From an uncultured Ruminococcus sp. (GTDB lineage: Bacteria > Bacillota > Clostridia > Oscillospirales > Ruminococcaceae), in the NCBI GenBank assembly GCA_947169885.1, contig CAMVRM010000003.1, forward strand, positions 1-64,000: DNA of 64,000 nucleotides, written 5' to 3'. The notes under the pieces are model-generated. The model worked only from the letters and a program-made list of their open reading frames with translations. It had not been told where the DNA came from and searched no databases. A program made the position numbers and the translations under genes. Positions 18,050 through 26,659 of the stretch are shown here, one piece after another (within the stretch, counting starts at the first letter, position 1; each line of letters begins with the position of its first letter).

Positions 18050-21000
18050 ATGTTATACGCTGAAAGTATGATGAGTTCAAAACTTGCCGAGGCTCTCAGA
18101 GGGCTGGGCGTTCCCGAGGATCTTGTAAAAGAGGGCATGGATTTTATTGATCTGTCCGAAGAAGCGGACTATTCCAAACTTGATGATATAAAGCCCTTTA
18201 AACTTGGCAGGAGCGTTGACTGGAACAAGCATGAAAAGGTCATCAAGGCATTCAAAACAGAGATACTTCGTGAAAACAATGAGGAACTGACCTGCCGTTA
18301 TCTGAACTGGGCGTTTGCGGCAACAGGTATCGACTGCATATGGATCGTCAACGAAGATCATTACAGCACTTCTCCCGAATACCAAAAAAGGCTTGAAAAA
18401 GCTCTGACAAAGCGTTTTGGAAGCGAAAAAGCAAAAGCCGCTGCGTTTGCTGTTGAATTCTCACGTTTTGCCAATGTTTCGCTCAGGTATAGTTATCGTA
18501 AAATGCCGACAGCAGCACCTGCGGTCTGCATTGGAGCGGCAGAGTTTCTCGGCAGTTCGCCCGACTATGTTACGCTCATGGGGCTTTGCATATGTGCGCT
18601 CGATCAGTGCGATCCCGACTCCCCAGATGCCGTATCGGATAAGGCAGTCGAAATAGTGCTTGATGCTTCGGCGGCTGAGAGCAGAATGTCACAAAATGAG
18701 CATGAATACCGTCAGGTGGCATTGTGCGAAGCAGCACGTTTTTCCGAGAAGGCTGAGAAAGAGTTTTTTGCAAGAGCCAAGAACGGAAAAAGGTTAGCGG
18801 AGATCGCTTCATGGCATTTGACAGACCTGAACAGGATATGCAGTCTTGTTGAGCAGAAAGCTGACTTACTTGATAAGGAATATATTTATTTTATTGCGAA
18901 AAAGGGCAAAATCAAGAGGTTGAGTATCCTTGCAAAAGAGCATAAGGAACTTTATAAGCAGGCGATCGCTGCTGCCGATCCTCTGCTTGCAGTCGAACTG
19001 GAAAATGTTCTTGCGGAAACTGACAAGACTTATGACCGCTCTGAACTTGACCTTAAAAAGAAACTGCAAGACAAGATCACAGTTGCTATCTGCAAGAACA
19101 CAAAAACACCAAAGTATATCTTTGAGTTTTTAGAGGGACGCTGCGGTTTTGAGGAAATGTTCCCCGACGGTTCAAAATTGAACATGAGCGGCAGAGGAAG
19201 CGGAAATGCTAATTATTATTACAACGCTTACGGAAATGATGTTTTTTTTGAAAGGCTCATAACCCTGCTCATGATCTGCGATTGCGGTTACGGCAGAAGC
19301 TACACGATAAGGACCATAAGCGGTTTCAGCCTTGATTGCAAAAATGTTTCTGTGATCTTTGATGCAATGAGCAAGGTCGGCGCACCTCTCGGCATCATAA
19401 TAAATTACCTTGCACTTTACATAGATGATATGTATTCCGACAAAGAAAAGGTCATAAACGCCGCTGTGGAGTGTGCCGCAAAACAGCCCGATGCGCTTGC
19501 GGAGATCGATCCCAAAACGCTTTGTGCGACTGCAAGAGTTATCCTCACAAAGTCATTCGGTACTCAGCCGCACCGTTTCTCGAAAGAGATAATGCTTATG
19601 ACCGATGACACCAGCAAAGCAGTAAAGGCTGAACTTCTGACGATACTTTCCAAAACAGCGACCGCTGAAAATATCTCCGAACTGCTCAAAGCCAAAAAAC
19701 AAGCTAAGCGTGAACTTGCGGTAAGCATTATCGAGAAGAAAGGCGCTGACAGCTTCAAAGACGAACTCTCGGCGGCATTTGAGTCCGAAAAATCGGACAA
19801 ACTTAAAATCCGTATCGGTTCACTGCTCGGCATGAGCGAAGCTGTTGAAGAACAGAAAGAAACTGACAAGACAGACATCATCAAAAAGCTGACAAAAAGC
19901 ACCGCAAAGCTGACATGGCTCAAAGGCTTTACCTATCCGCAGGTCAAAAAGAAAGACGGCAGCGATGCTGATGAACAGACGCTCAATGCCCTGCTGATGT
20001 GCTATGCGCCGATGACTTCCGCTTCAAGGAACACAACTGCTGACTTTATCGCCGAACAGCTCGACACCTCCGACCTTGAAAAATTCGCAGGTCAGGTCTT
20101 TTCACAGTGGTGCGCACTCGGCGCTCAGGCAAAGCAGAAGTGGGTGCTTTATTTCAGCGCAGTACATGGCGGCAGAGAGATGACAGCAGTTATCCTCCGT
20201 TCGATAAAGGAATGGGCTGAAAATATGCGTGGAGCTATCGCCGCCGAAGCTGTAAGAGCGCTTGCTCTTGGCGGCAGCAGCAAAGCACTTATGGCACTGG
20301 ATTCCATGTCGAGAAAGTTCAAGAATAAACAGGTAAGGAACGCCGCAGCTGAAAGCCTTGCAAATGCGGCTGAACAGCTTGGCATAACCACCGAAGAACT
20401 TGCGGACAGGATAGTTCCCGACTTAGGCTTTGACGATAACCTTTGCAGAGTATTCGACTACGGCAGCAGACAGTTCAATGTTTATCTGCGTCCCTCGCTC
20501 GAATTGGAGATAATGAACGGCGAAAAAACTATTAAAACTCTCCCGAAGCCCGGTGCTAAGGACGATGCCGAAAAAGCATCCGCCGCATACGAAGAATTCA
20601 AGGAAATGAAAAAGCTGATAAAGAACGCTGTAACGGCTCAGCGTGCAAGGCTTGAATATGTCATGCTGTGTGACAGAAGATGGACAAGCGAAAGCTGGAG
20701 AACGCTGTTCGTTAAGAATGCGCTCATGCACTGCTTTGCGATAGGACTTATCTGGGGCGTTTATGAGGACAGCAAGCTGACTGTTACTTTCCGCTACATG
20801 GAGGACGGCAGCTTCACCACTTCTGACGGCGATGAGTTCGAGCTTCCCGAAAATGCTTCTATCGGGCTTGTTCACCCTCTTGATATTACCGAAGAACTTA
20901 AAAACGAATGGATCGAACAGCTTTCGGACTTTGAGATAACTCAGCCGTTCCCTCAGCTTTCGAGAAAGTGTTACAGACCGACTGACGATGAACTGAAACA

Positions 21001-21400
21001 AAAGCGCATAACACGCTTTGACGGCTGCGAGTTCAACAGCCTGTCGCTCATCAACAAGATGATAAAACTCGGCTGGGACAAGGGCGTTGCAGAAGATGCA
21101 GGCTGGTTCAGCTATTTTGTAAGAAAGGATCTGACCAGCCGCAAACGCAGAGAGGACGGTACTGTTGAAATTGCAGGAAATGCTGCGATGCTGACGTTCT
21201 CGGGGGCTTCTATCGTCAATTACGATTTTGAGGGCGAGGAAGTCGAGATATACAAGCTCGGTTTCTGCAAGCCTGATGTTATCCCCTACCACTACGAAAA
21301 AGACGAAAGCTATATCGACATCTCGACTGTTCCGCCGAGATATTTCAGCGAGATAATTATGCAGCTGACTTCTGTTTTCGGCGAAAAAGAAGATAAATAA
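18050..21400 (+). CDS. DUF4132 domain-containing protein (YehI/MolR-like), 1116 aa
   Basis: Large alpha-helical repeat-like protein; C-terminal 'LEYVMLCDRRWTSESWRTLFVKNALMHCFAIGLIWGVYED...FVHPLDI'-type DUF4132 region ('GLVHPLDITEELKNEWIEQLSDFEITQPFPQLSR'). Confidence 0.88.
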   Translation: MLYAESMMSSKLAEALRGLGVPEDLVKEGMDFIDLSEEADYSKLDDIKPFKLGRSVDWNKHEKVIKAFKTEILRENNEELTCRYLNWAFAATGIDCIWIVNEDHYSTSPEYQKRLEKALTKRFGSEKAKAAAFAVEFSRFANVSLRYSYRKMPTAAPAVCIGAAEFLGSSPDYVTLMGLCICALDQCDPDSPDAVSDKAVEIVLDASAAESRMSQNEHEYRQVALCEAARFSEKAEKEFFARAKNGKRLAEIASWHLTDLNRICSLVEQKADLLDKEYIYFIAKKGKIKRLSILAKEHKELYKQAIAAADPLLAVELENVLAETDKTYDRSELDLKKKLQDKITVAICKNTKTPKYIFEFLEGRCGFEEMFPDGSKLNMSGRGSGNANYYYNAYGNDVFFERLITLLMICDCGYGRSYTIRTISGFSLDCKNVSVIFDAMSKVGAPLGIIINYLALYIDDMYSDKEKVINAAVECAAKQPDALAEIDPKTLCATARVILTKSFGTQPHRFSKEIMLMTDDTSKAVKAELLTILSKTATAENISELLKAKKQAKRELAVSIIEKKGADSFKDELSAAFESEKSDKLKIRIGSLLGMSEAVEEQKETDKTDIIKKLTKSTAKLTWLKGFTYPQVKKKDGSDADEQTLNALLMCYAPMTSASRNTTADFIAEQLDTSDLEKFAGQVFSQWCALGAQAKQKWVLYFSAVHGGREMTAVILRSIKEWAENMRGAIAAEAVRALALGGSSKALMALDSMSRKFKNKQVRNAAAESLANAAEQLGITTEELADRIVPDLGFDDNLCRVFDYGSRQFNVYLRPSLELEIMNGEKTIKTLPKPGAKDDAEKASAAYEEFKEMKKLIKNAVTAQRARLEYVMLCDRRWTSESWRTLFVKNALMHCFAIGLIWGVYEDSKLTVTFRYMEDGSFTTSDGDEFELPENASIGLVHPLDITEELKNEWIEQLSDFEITQPFPQLSRKCYRPTDDELKQKRITRFDGCEFNSLSLINKMIKLGWDKGVAEDAGWFSYFVRKDLTSRKRREDGTVEIAGNAAMLTFSGASIVNYDFEGEEVEIYKLGFCKPDVIPYHYEKDESYIDISTVPPRYFSEIIMQLTSVFGEKEDK

Positions 21401-21411
21401 CAGGTGATGAA

Positions 21412-22791
21412 ATGGCTAAACCAAAGACGATATACATATGCAGTCAGTGCGGCTATGAAACGACCAAATGGAACGGCAGATGCCCCGACTGCGGCGAGTG
21501 GAACACTCTTGAAGAGGGTGTTCCTGCCGTTTCATCTTCGTCGGCGAGAAGCACGTCAAGTGCGGCAGTAAGGGACATTTCGGAAAACATCTTCGAGATA
21601 AACGACATAGACGTAACTCAGCGTGAGATACGCTGGACTACGGGAATGTCGGAACTTGACAGGGTGCTGGGCGGCGGACTTGTCAAAGGCAGTCTTGTGC
21701 TGCTGGGCGGTGAACCCGGTATCGGCAAGTCTACGCTGCTGCTCCAGATATGTCAGACGCTGGGCGAGGATCACACGATACTCTACGTTTCGGGTGAAGA
21801 AAGCATTCGGCAGATAAAACTCAGGGCTAAACGTCTGGGCGTTGACAGCGGCAATCTTTACCTTGTGAGCGAAACAGACTGCGAGGCGGTCTGCTCGGCT
21901 ATCGCTAAGGAAAAGCCCGAGATCGCCATAATCGATTCGATACAGACTATGAACATCTCATCGCTCACCTCTGCGAGCGGTTCGGTGACACAGGTCAGAG
22001 AATGCTCCAACCTGCTCATGAAGACCGCCAAATCCCTTGAAATACCCATGCTGATAGTCGGACACGTCAACAAGGACGGCGCTATCGCAGGTCCGAAAGT
22101 CATGGAACATATCGTTGACTGCGTGCTGTACTTTGAGGGTCAGAAGAACCTCCCCTACCGCATACTCCGAGGAATAAAGAACCGCTTCGGCTCAACAAAC
22201 GAGATAGGCGTTTTTGAGATGTGCGGAGAAGGCTTGCAGCAGGTCGCAAACCCCTCAGAAATGCTGCTCTCCGGCAGACCGTCCGATGCTTCGGGCTGCT
22301 GTGTCGCCTGCATAATCGAGGGTTCACGTCCGATACTCGCCGAAGTTCAGGCGCTTGTGACAAAGAGCGCTTTCAATGTCCCGAGACGAACGGCAACAGG
22401 CTTTGACTACAACCGAATGTCGATACTTATCGCAGTTTTGGAAAAACGGCTTGGTTTCTTCTTCGGCGGTCTTGACGTTTACATGAACGTTGTCGGAGGG
22501 CTTGACATCAACGAACCTGCCGCCGATCTGCCCGTTGCGCTCGCACTCTATTCCAGCCTTACCGACAAGGTAGTTTCGCCCGACATCATCACGTTCGGCG
22601 AGATCGGTCTTGCAGGCGAACTGCGAAGTGTTCAGCGCACAGCACAGCGCATCTCAGAAGCGCAAAGGCTCGGTTTTACAAAGTGCATACTCCCTGTTTC
22701 GTCGCTCAAAGGCATCGACAGTTCAAAGTATTCAATACAGATAGTCGGCGTTAAAACGATCCGTGAAGCATTCAGCGCCGCTCTCGGCTGA
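21412..22791 (+). CDS. radA: DNA repair protein RadA
   Basis: Zinc finger 'YICSQCGYETTKWNGRCPDCGEWNT', Walker A 'GGEPGIGKSTLLLQ', RadA motif 'KNRFGSTNEIGVF'. Confidence 0.98.
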   Translation: MAKPKTIYICSQCGYETTKWNGRCPDCGEWNTLEEGVPAVSSSSARSTSSAAVRDISENIFEINDIDVTQREIRWTTGMSELDRVLGGGLVKGSLVLLGGEPGIGKSTLLLQICQTLGEDHTILYVSGEESIRQIKLRAKRLGVDSGNLYLVSETDCEAVCSAIAKEKPEIAIIDSIQTMNISSLTSASGSVTQVRECSNLLMKTAKSLEIPMLIVGHVNKDGAIAGPKVMEHIVDCVLYFEGQKNLPYRILRGIKNRFGSTNEIGVFEMCGEGLQQVANPSEMLLSGRPSDASGCCVACIIEGSRPILAEVQALVTKSAFNVPRRTATGFDYNRMSILIAVLEKRLGFFFGGLDVYMNVVGGLDINEPAADLPVALALYSSLTDKVVSPDIITFGEIGLAGELRSVQRTAQRISEAQRLGFTKCILPVSSLKGIDSSKYSIQIVGVKTIREAFSAALG

Positions 22792-22851
22792 CCGTCATAA
22801 AACTGCATAAAATATTCTTTAATGTGCATTTTTATTTGTAATATTCATTTA

Positions 22852-22880
22852 TTGACATAAACAGCAGGGTTTGTTATAAT
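22852..22880 (+). promoter_or_regulatory. Promoter TTGACA-N17-TATAAT
   Basis: TTGACA 22852-22857, TATAAT 22875-22880. Confidence 0.75.
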
Positions 22881-22925
22881 AATAATGTACAAAAGGATCA
22901 TTCTGTTTTTATGGAGGATAAACAA

Positions 22926-23591
22926 ATGGCAAACAGCTATGAGCGTTATCTTCATCGTGCAGCAACATTTGTCGGCGGCTATGCGGCGATGTATACAGTG
23001 CTTATCCGCCTGAATCTCGGCTCGTCACAAACAGTGAATCTCCTTAATACGCTGAGCGCCCTGCTCGGTGCGAACAAAAGGGAGTTTTTGCTCAGACTGT
23101 TGGGAACACTGCTGTTCGGCTGCTCAGTCTTTGCGGCTTCTTACCTGAAAAAGAAAGGTTGGACAGGTGTAAGGCTTTTATGCGGCGGTCTTTGCGCTGC
23201 AAGTTTTATAGTGCTGGGCTTCATGCCTGTTGAAGTTGACCACTGTGTCGGACTTTACCCGACTTTTATTTCAATGCCGTTTTTGTGGGTCACGTTCGGA
23301 AGTGCCTGCGGATATGCGAGCGCACCTATTTTCTCGACCAACAACTATCGTCAGCTGATCGGCGGACTTGCTGAGTATGCCGCTTCTCACGAAAAAGCAT
23401 CGCTCGACAAAGCAAAGTTCTTCGGCGGAACGCTTGTTGTTTTCCACATCGCTGCGGCGCTTTCGTGGTTCGCCTGCACTTGCTTTGCTGAAAAAGCTGC
23501 ATTCTTCGGCGTTATTCCCTGCATTGTGCTGTGTGCTTCTGAGTTAGCGCTTTCGCACGTTTTCGGAAAAGCAAAACTTCACAGAATATAA
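22926..23591 (+). CDS. Hypothetical multi-pass membrane protein
   Basis: Several hydrophobic segments; SD ggagg at 22913; ATG at 22926. Confidence 0.7.
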   Translation: MANSYERYLHRAATFVGGYAAMYTVLIRLNLGSSQTVNLLNTLSALLGANKREFLLRLLGTLLFGCSVFAASYLKKKGWTGVRLLCGGLCAASFIVLGFMPVEVDHCVGLYPTFISMPFLWVTFGSACGYASAPIFSTNNYRQLIGGLAEYAASHEKASLDKAKFFGGTLVVFHIAAALSWFACTCFAEKAAFFGVIPCIVLCASELALSHVFGKAKLHRI

Positions 23592-23599
23592 ATATCAAA

Positions 23600-23682
23600 C
23601 GCTGCCACCGGGTAGCGCAGACTTTAAAAAGGTCTCTGTATGTATCGTTAGGTCTTTGAAGATACATACGGAGACTCTTTTT
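23600..23682 (+). promoter_or_regulatory. Candidate riboswitch/attenuator leader of pnuC (possibly NAD+-II / pnuC-motif type)
   Basis: 7-bp stem CGCTGCC/GGTAGCG (23600-23617) with loop ACCG; loop ACC can pair with GGT (23631-23633) as an H-type pseudoknot; A-rich linker TTTAAAAA; followed by the terminator, then SD and pnuC ATG at 23695. Confidence 0.6.
23632..23682 (+). terminator. Intrinsic terminator within the pnuC leader
   Basis: 15-bp stem GTCTCTGTATGTATC (23632-23646) / GATACATACGGAGAC (23661-23675), one G-T wobble, then TCTTTTT. Confidence 0.82.
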
Positions 23683-23694
23683 GTTGGAGGAAAT

Positions 23695-24384
23695 ATGAAC
23701 TATTTTACTAAAACAGAACTTGCACTCTGGACAGGCTCGACAGCGGTCATAACTGCGGCTTTTTTTCTGTTCAGCATGAGCGGAGTCATAAGCCTTGTCG
23801 CATCGCTTATCGGAGTTACGGCTATAATCTTCGGTGCAAAGGGAAATCCGCTCGGACAGCTGCTCATGATCGTTTTTAGCTGTATCTACGGATATATTTC
23901 ATACGGTTTCTGCTATTACGGAGAGATGCTCACCTATCTCGGAATGACCGCTCCAATGGCGGTGCTGTCGCTTGTCAGCTGGTTCAGAAATCCTTTCAAG
24001 GGCAGCCATGCGGAAGTTGAGGTGGCAAAAACAGACCGCCGAGATATACGCATAATGCTTATCCTCGGCGGTGCTGTAACAGTTATATTTTATTTTGTGC
24101 TGAGGCTTTTCGGCACTGCGAATCTTATCCCAAGCACCGTTTCGGTAGCAACAAGCTTTTGTGCAGCATTTCTCACTTTTCGCAGAAGTGCATTCTTTTC
24201 GCTTGCATATGCGGCAAATGATGCAGTTCTGATAGTTATGTGGGTGTTAGCTTCGCTTTCCGACCGCTCATATGTTTCGGTAGCCGTCTGCTTCTGCGTG
24301 TTCCTGATAAACGACATCTACGCATTCCTCAGCTGGAGAAAAATGGAGATACGTCAAAGCAGTACCAAACAGCCTACTTCATGA
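23695..24384 (+). CDS. pnuC: Nicotinamide riboside/mononucleotide transporter PnuC
   Basis: Multi-TM protein with 'GNPLGQLLMIVFSCIYGYISYGFCYYGEMLTYLGMTAPMAVLSLVSWFRNP', typical of PnuC; SD ggagg before ATG 23695. Confidence 0.9.
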   Translation: MNYFTKTELALWTGSTAVITAAFFLFSMSGVISLVASLIGVTAIIFGAKGNPLGQLLMIVFSCIYGYISYGFCYYGEMLTYLGMTAPMAVLSLVSWFRNPFKGSHAEVEVAKTDRRDIRIMLILGGAVTVIFYFVLRLFGTANLIPSTVSVATSFCAAFLTFRRSAFFSLAYAANDAVLIVMWVLASLSDRSYVSVAVCFCVFLINDIYAFLSWRKMEIRQSSTKQPTS

Positions 24385-25729
24385 TGTTCTTGGATTTAAG
24401 CGTAAGTATCCTTGTCAGGCTTTCGTCTATGCGAGCTTCATCCAGTGTTCCGTTATTGACCGCAGTTTCAAGGCTGTCGACAGCTTCTTCAAGCTGACCG
24501 GGACAAAGCAGAATGTCAGCGCCTGCATCTATGACCTTTACAACAAGCTCGCCTATCTCGTAATGATCGGCAACTGCGCCCATAACGAGAGAATCAGTGA
24601 TAACAACACCGTCAAATCCAAGCTTTTCACGCAGTTCTCCTGTAATGATCTTTTTGGACACAGATGCAGGTTCTTCATCGAGAGACGGAACGATTATGTG
24701 ACCTATCATCACCATGTCAGCACCTTGCTCGATACCGCTCTCGAACGGAAGATACTCGTTCTGTTCAAGCTGTGCGACAGTTCTGTTTGAATATGCCGAC
24801 ATATAATGGCTGTCCTCCAACGTATCGCCGTGACCCGGGAAATGTTTTAGAGTGCAAAGCAGACCGCCGTCATGGAATCCCTTGACCGCAGCAGCGACCA
24901 GATCGGCAGCTTCTTCGTAATCATCGCTGTAAGCACGCTGACCTATTACAACATTCTCGGGATTTGACCATGTGTCCGCAACAGGCGCAAAGTCAAGATT
25001 GAAGCCAAGCTTTGAGATGTCCTCGGCTATCGTGCAAGCGTTGTCATGTGCGAGCGTTTCACTGCCCTTGTAGGTATACATCGGCTGGAACTTTGTAGTC
25101 CCGACAGTATCGGCGCAGCGTGACACATCGCCGCCTTCCTCGTCAACGCTTATAAACAGCGGCGCAGGACAGCTTTTTGCGGCATAACCCTGAGTATTGT
25201 CGATCATCTCTTTCAGCTGTTCTGAATCCTCCATGTTCTGCGCAAAGTAGATAAGACCGCCGACAGGAAATTCTTCAAGAGCGTTTTCGGTAGTCTCCCC
25301 TGCCGCTGTAACAACATCATAGTCTGTGAGTTCCTCGGGCGTGACGATAAACAGCTGACAGATCTTTTCGTGAAGGCTCATGCTGTCGATAAGCTTCTGC
25401 ACCTGCTCTGACTTGTCGGCAGGCTTTTCTTCTTTTGGCTCGGCGGCTGAACTGCTGTCGGCGGTCGTCTCAGCCTGTGAGCTTTCCGCAGGGGCGGTTT
25501 CTGCCGCCGAGACAGTCTGAACGGCTTCTGTCAGAGGCTGAGTTTCAGTCTGTGCGGAAGTTTCAGTCTCAGCCTTTGACTGCTGAATAACTTCTGTGAC
25601 AGTTTTGTCAGTGCTGACTTCTGTTTTTGTCATATAAATGATGACCAACACCCCCAGTCCTACCAACATAACGCAAAATACCGCAAGCAGTATCATTACA
25701 AGCCGTTTTCCCGAACTTATCCTGTTCAT
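24374..25729 (-). CDS. Glycoside hydrolase family 3 (beta-N-acetylhexosaminidase, NagZ-like), membrane anchored
   Basis: 'FNLDFAPVADTWSNPENVVIGQRAYSDDYEEAADLVAAAVKGFHDGGLLCTLKHFPGHGDTLEDSH', 'GVVITDSLVMGAV'; N-terminal TM plus Thr/Ser/Glu-rich linker. Confidence 0.93.
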   Translation of the reverse strand: MNRISSGKRLVMILLAVFCVMLVGLGVLVIIYMTKTEVSTDKTVTEVIQQSKAETETSAQTETQPLTEAVQTVSAAETAPAESSQAETTADSSSAAEPKEEKPADKSEQVQKLIDSMSLHEKICQLFIVTPEELTDYDVVTAAGETTENALEEFPVGGLIYFAQNMEDSEQLKEMIDNTQGYAAKSCPAPLFISVDEEGGDVSRCADTVGTTKFQPMYTYKGSETLAHDNACTIAEDISKLGFNLDFAPVADTWSNPENVVIGQRAYSDDYEEAADLVAAAVKGFHDGGLLCTLKHFPGHGDTLEDSHYMSAYSNRTVAQLEQNEYLPFESGIEQGADMVMIGHIIVPSLDEEPASVSKKIITGELREKLGFDGVVITDSLVMGAVADHYEIGELVVKVIDAGADILLCPGQLEEAVDSLETAVNNGTLDEARIDESLTRILTLKSKNIMK

Positions 25730-25809
25730 TTTTACTTCCTCCTTATTTCCTTGTATCACTATATCTATTATATCACATTTTTGTGAAGATTTCAAGTCCT
25801 AAAAAGCAA

Positions 25810-25837
25810 AAAGACCCGTGCAATGTGACGGGTCTTT
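25810..25837 (-). terminator. Intrinsic terminator of the PTS IIA gene
   Basis: 10-bp stem AAAGACCCGT / ACGGGTCTTT; T-rich on the minus strand. Confidence 0.82.
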
Positions 25838-26342
25838 ATAAGGTTATAGTCATGACTGACTGTGTACGCTGTTTTATATCGCCGAATCTGATGTTGAACG
25901 AGGGTATGCTGCCGGTGTTCGTGACAATGACTGCTGCGACTATGGGGACATTTTGTCTGCGGTAATCTTTGATGTCAATGTTCCAAAGTTCGGTATCGAG
26001 TGTTACTTTTTCACCGGGCGACACTTCGCACTCGGCTTTCAGCTTCTGACCCATGCTCACAAGGTCAGCGCCAACGGAAACTATCAGCACAAAGCCGTCA
26101 TCGCTTTTGATAGTGACTTCACGGCTGTTTTCCGAAACGTCCTTGACCACACCATTAACAGGTGAGAATATCCCGTTATCAGTTGGGATAACGCCAAAAC
26201 CCTCGCCGAGTATCATGCTTGAAAAAGCATCGTTTGAAAGCCTGTCGAGCGGTATGACCTCTCCAAGACAACAGGATGCGATAGACTTGATGTTTGGGTT
26301 ATCCTTTTGTTCGGCATAATTTCTGAACCTCACAGCCTTCAC
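25836..26342 (-). CDS. PTS glucose-type EIIA domain protein (stand-alone)
   Basis: 'GEVIPLDRLSNDAFSSMILGEGFGVIPTDNGIFSPVNGVVKDVSENSREVTIKSDDGFVLIVSVG' matches EIIA-Glc. Confidence 0.9.
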   Translation of the reverse strand: MKAVRFRNYAEQKDNPNIKSIASCCLGEVIPLDRLSNDAFSSMILGEGFGVIPTDNGIFSPVNGVVKDVSENSREVTIKSDDGFVLIVSVGADLVSMGQKLKAECEVSPGEKVTLDTELWNIDIKDYRRQNVPIVAAVIVTNTGSIPSFNIRFGDIKQRTQSVMTITL

Positions 26343-26573
26343 ACTCCTTTTTTAGTACCATTTAAAATAATAACATTTCACTATATATATTTTAACAAAT
26401 TATTAGTAAGAATGCAATAGTTTTTCCTGATTTTTAAATAATTTAATAATACTTTCGTTAATTATGACAAAAATAGTCTCTATTTTGAATAATTATTATC
26501 ATTATTAACAAAGTGTGTATTGCGTTCAGTTTAACAAAAACATGACTTTTTTTAATTGTTTTATCATAACCGC

Positions 26574-26602
26574 TTGAAATGTTCACAATCTTTGTCTATA
26601 AT
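26574..26602 (+). promoter_or_regulatory. Promoter TTGAAA-N17-TATAAT for the ABC-F gene
   Basis: TTGAAA 26574-26579, TATAAT 26597-26602. Confidence 0.65.
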
Positions 26603-26659
26603 TAAATTATTAACAATTTTCAATAATATAATCCTGCAAAAAGCGGAGGAAAAAAAATA

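Noticed and set aside
20423-21292. 289-aa minus-strand ORF opposite the DUF4132 gene
   Set aside because: Shadow ORF; the plus-strand reading is the coherent protein in a tight operon.
25400-25630. Low-complexity Ser/Thr/Glu/Gln/Ala-rich stretch in the GH3 gene
   Set aside because: Typical flexible linker between a membrane anchor and an extracellular catalytic domain.
26345-26650. Very AT-rich 300-bp intergenic region before the ABC-F gene
   Set aside because: Divergent promoter region between PTS IIA and ABC-F; no convincing structure, uORF or attenuator found by eye.
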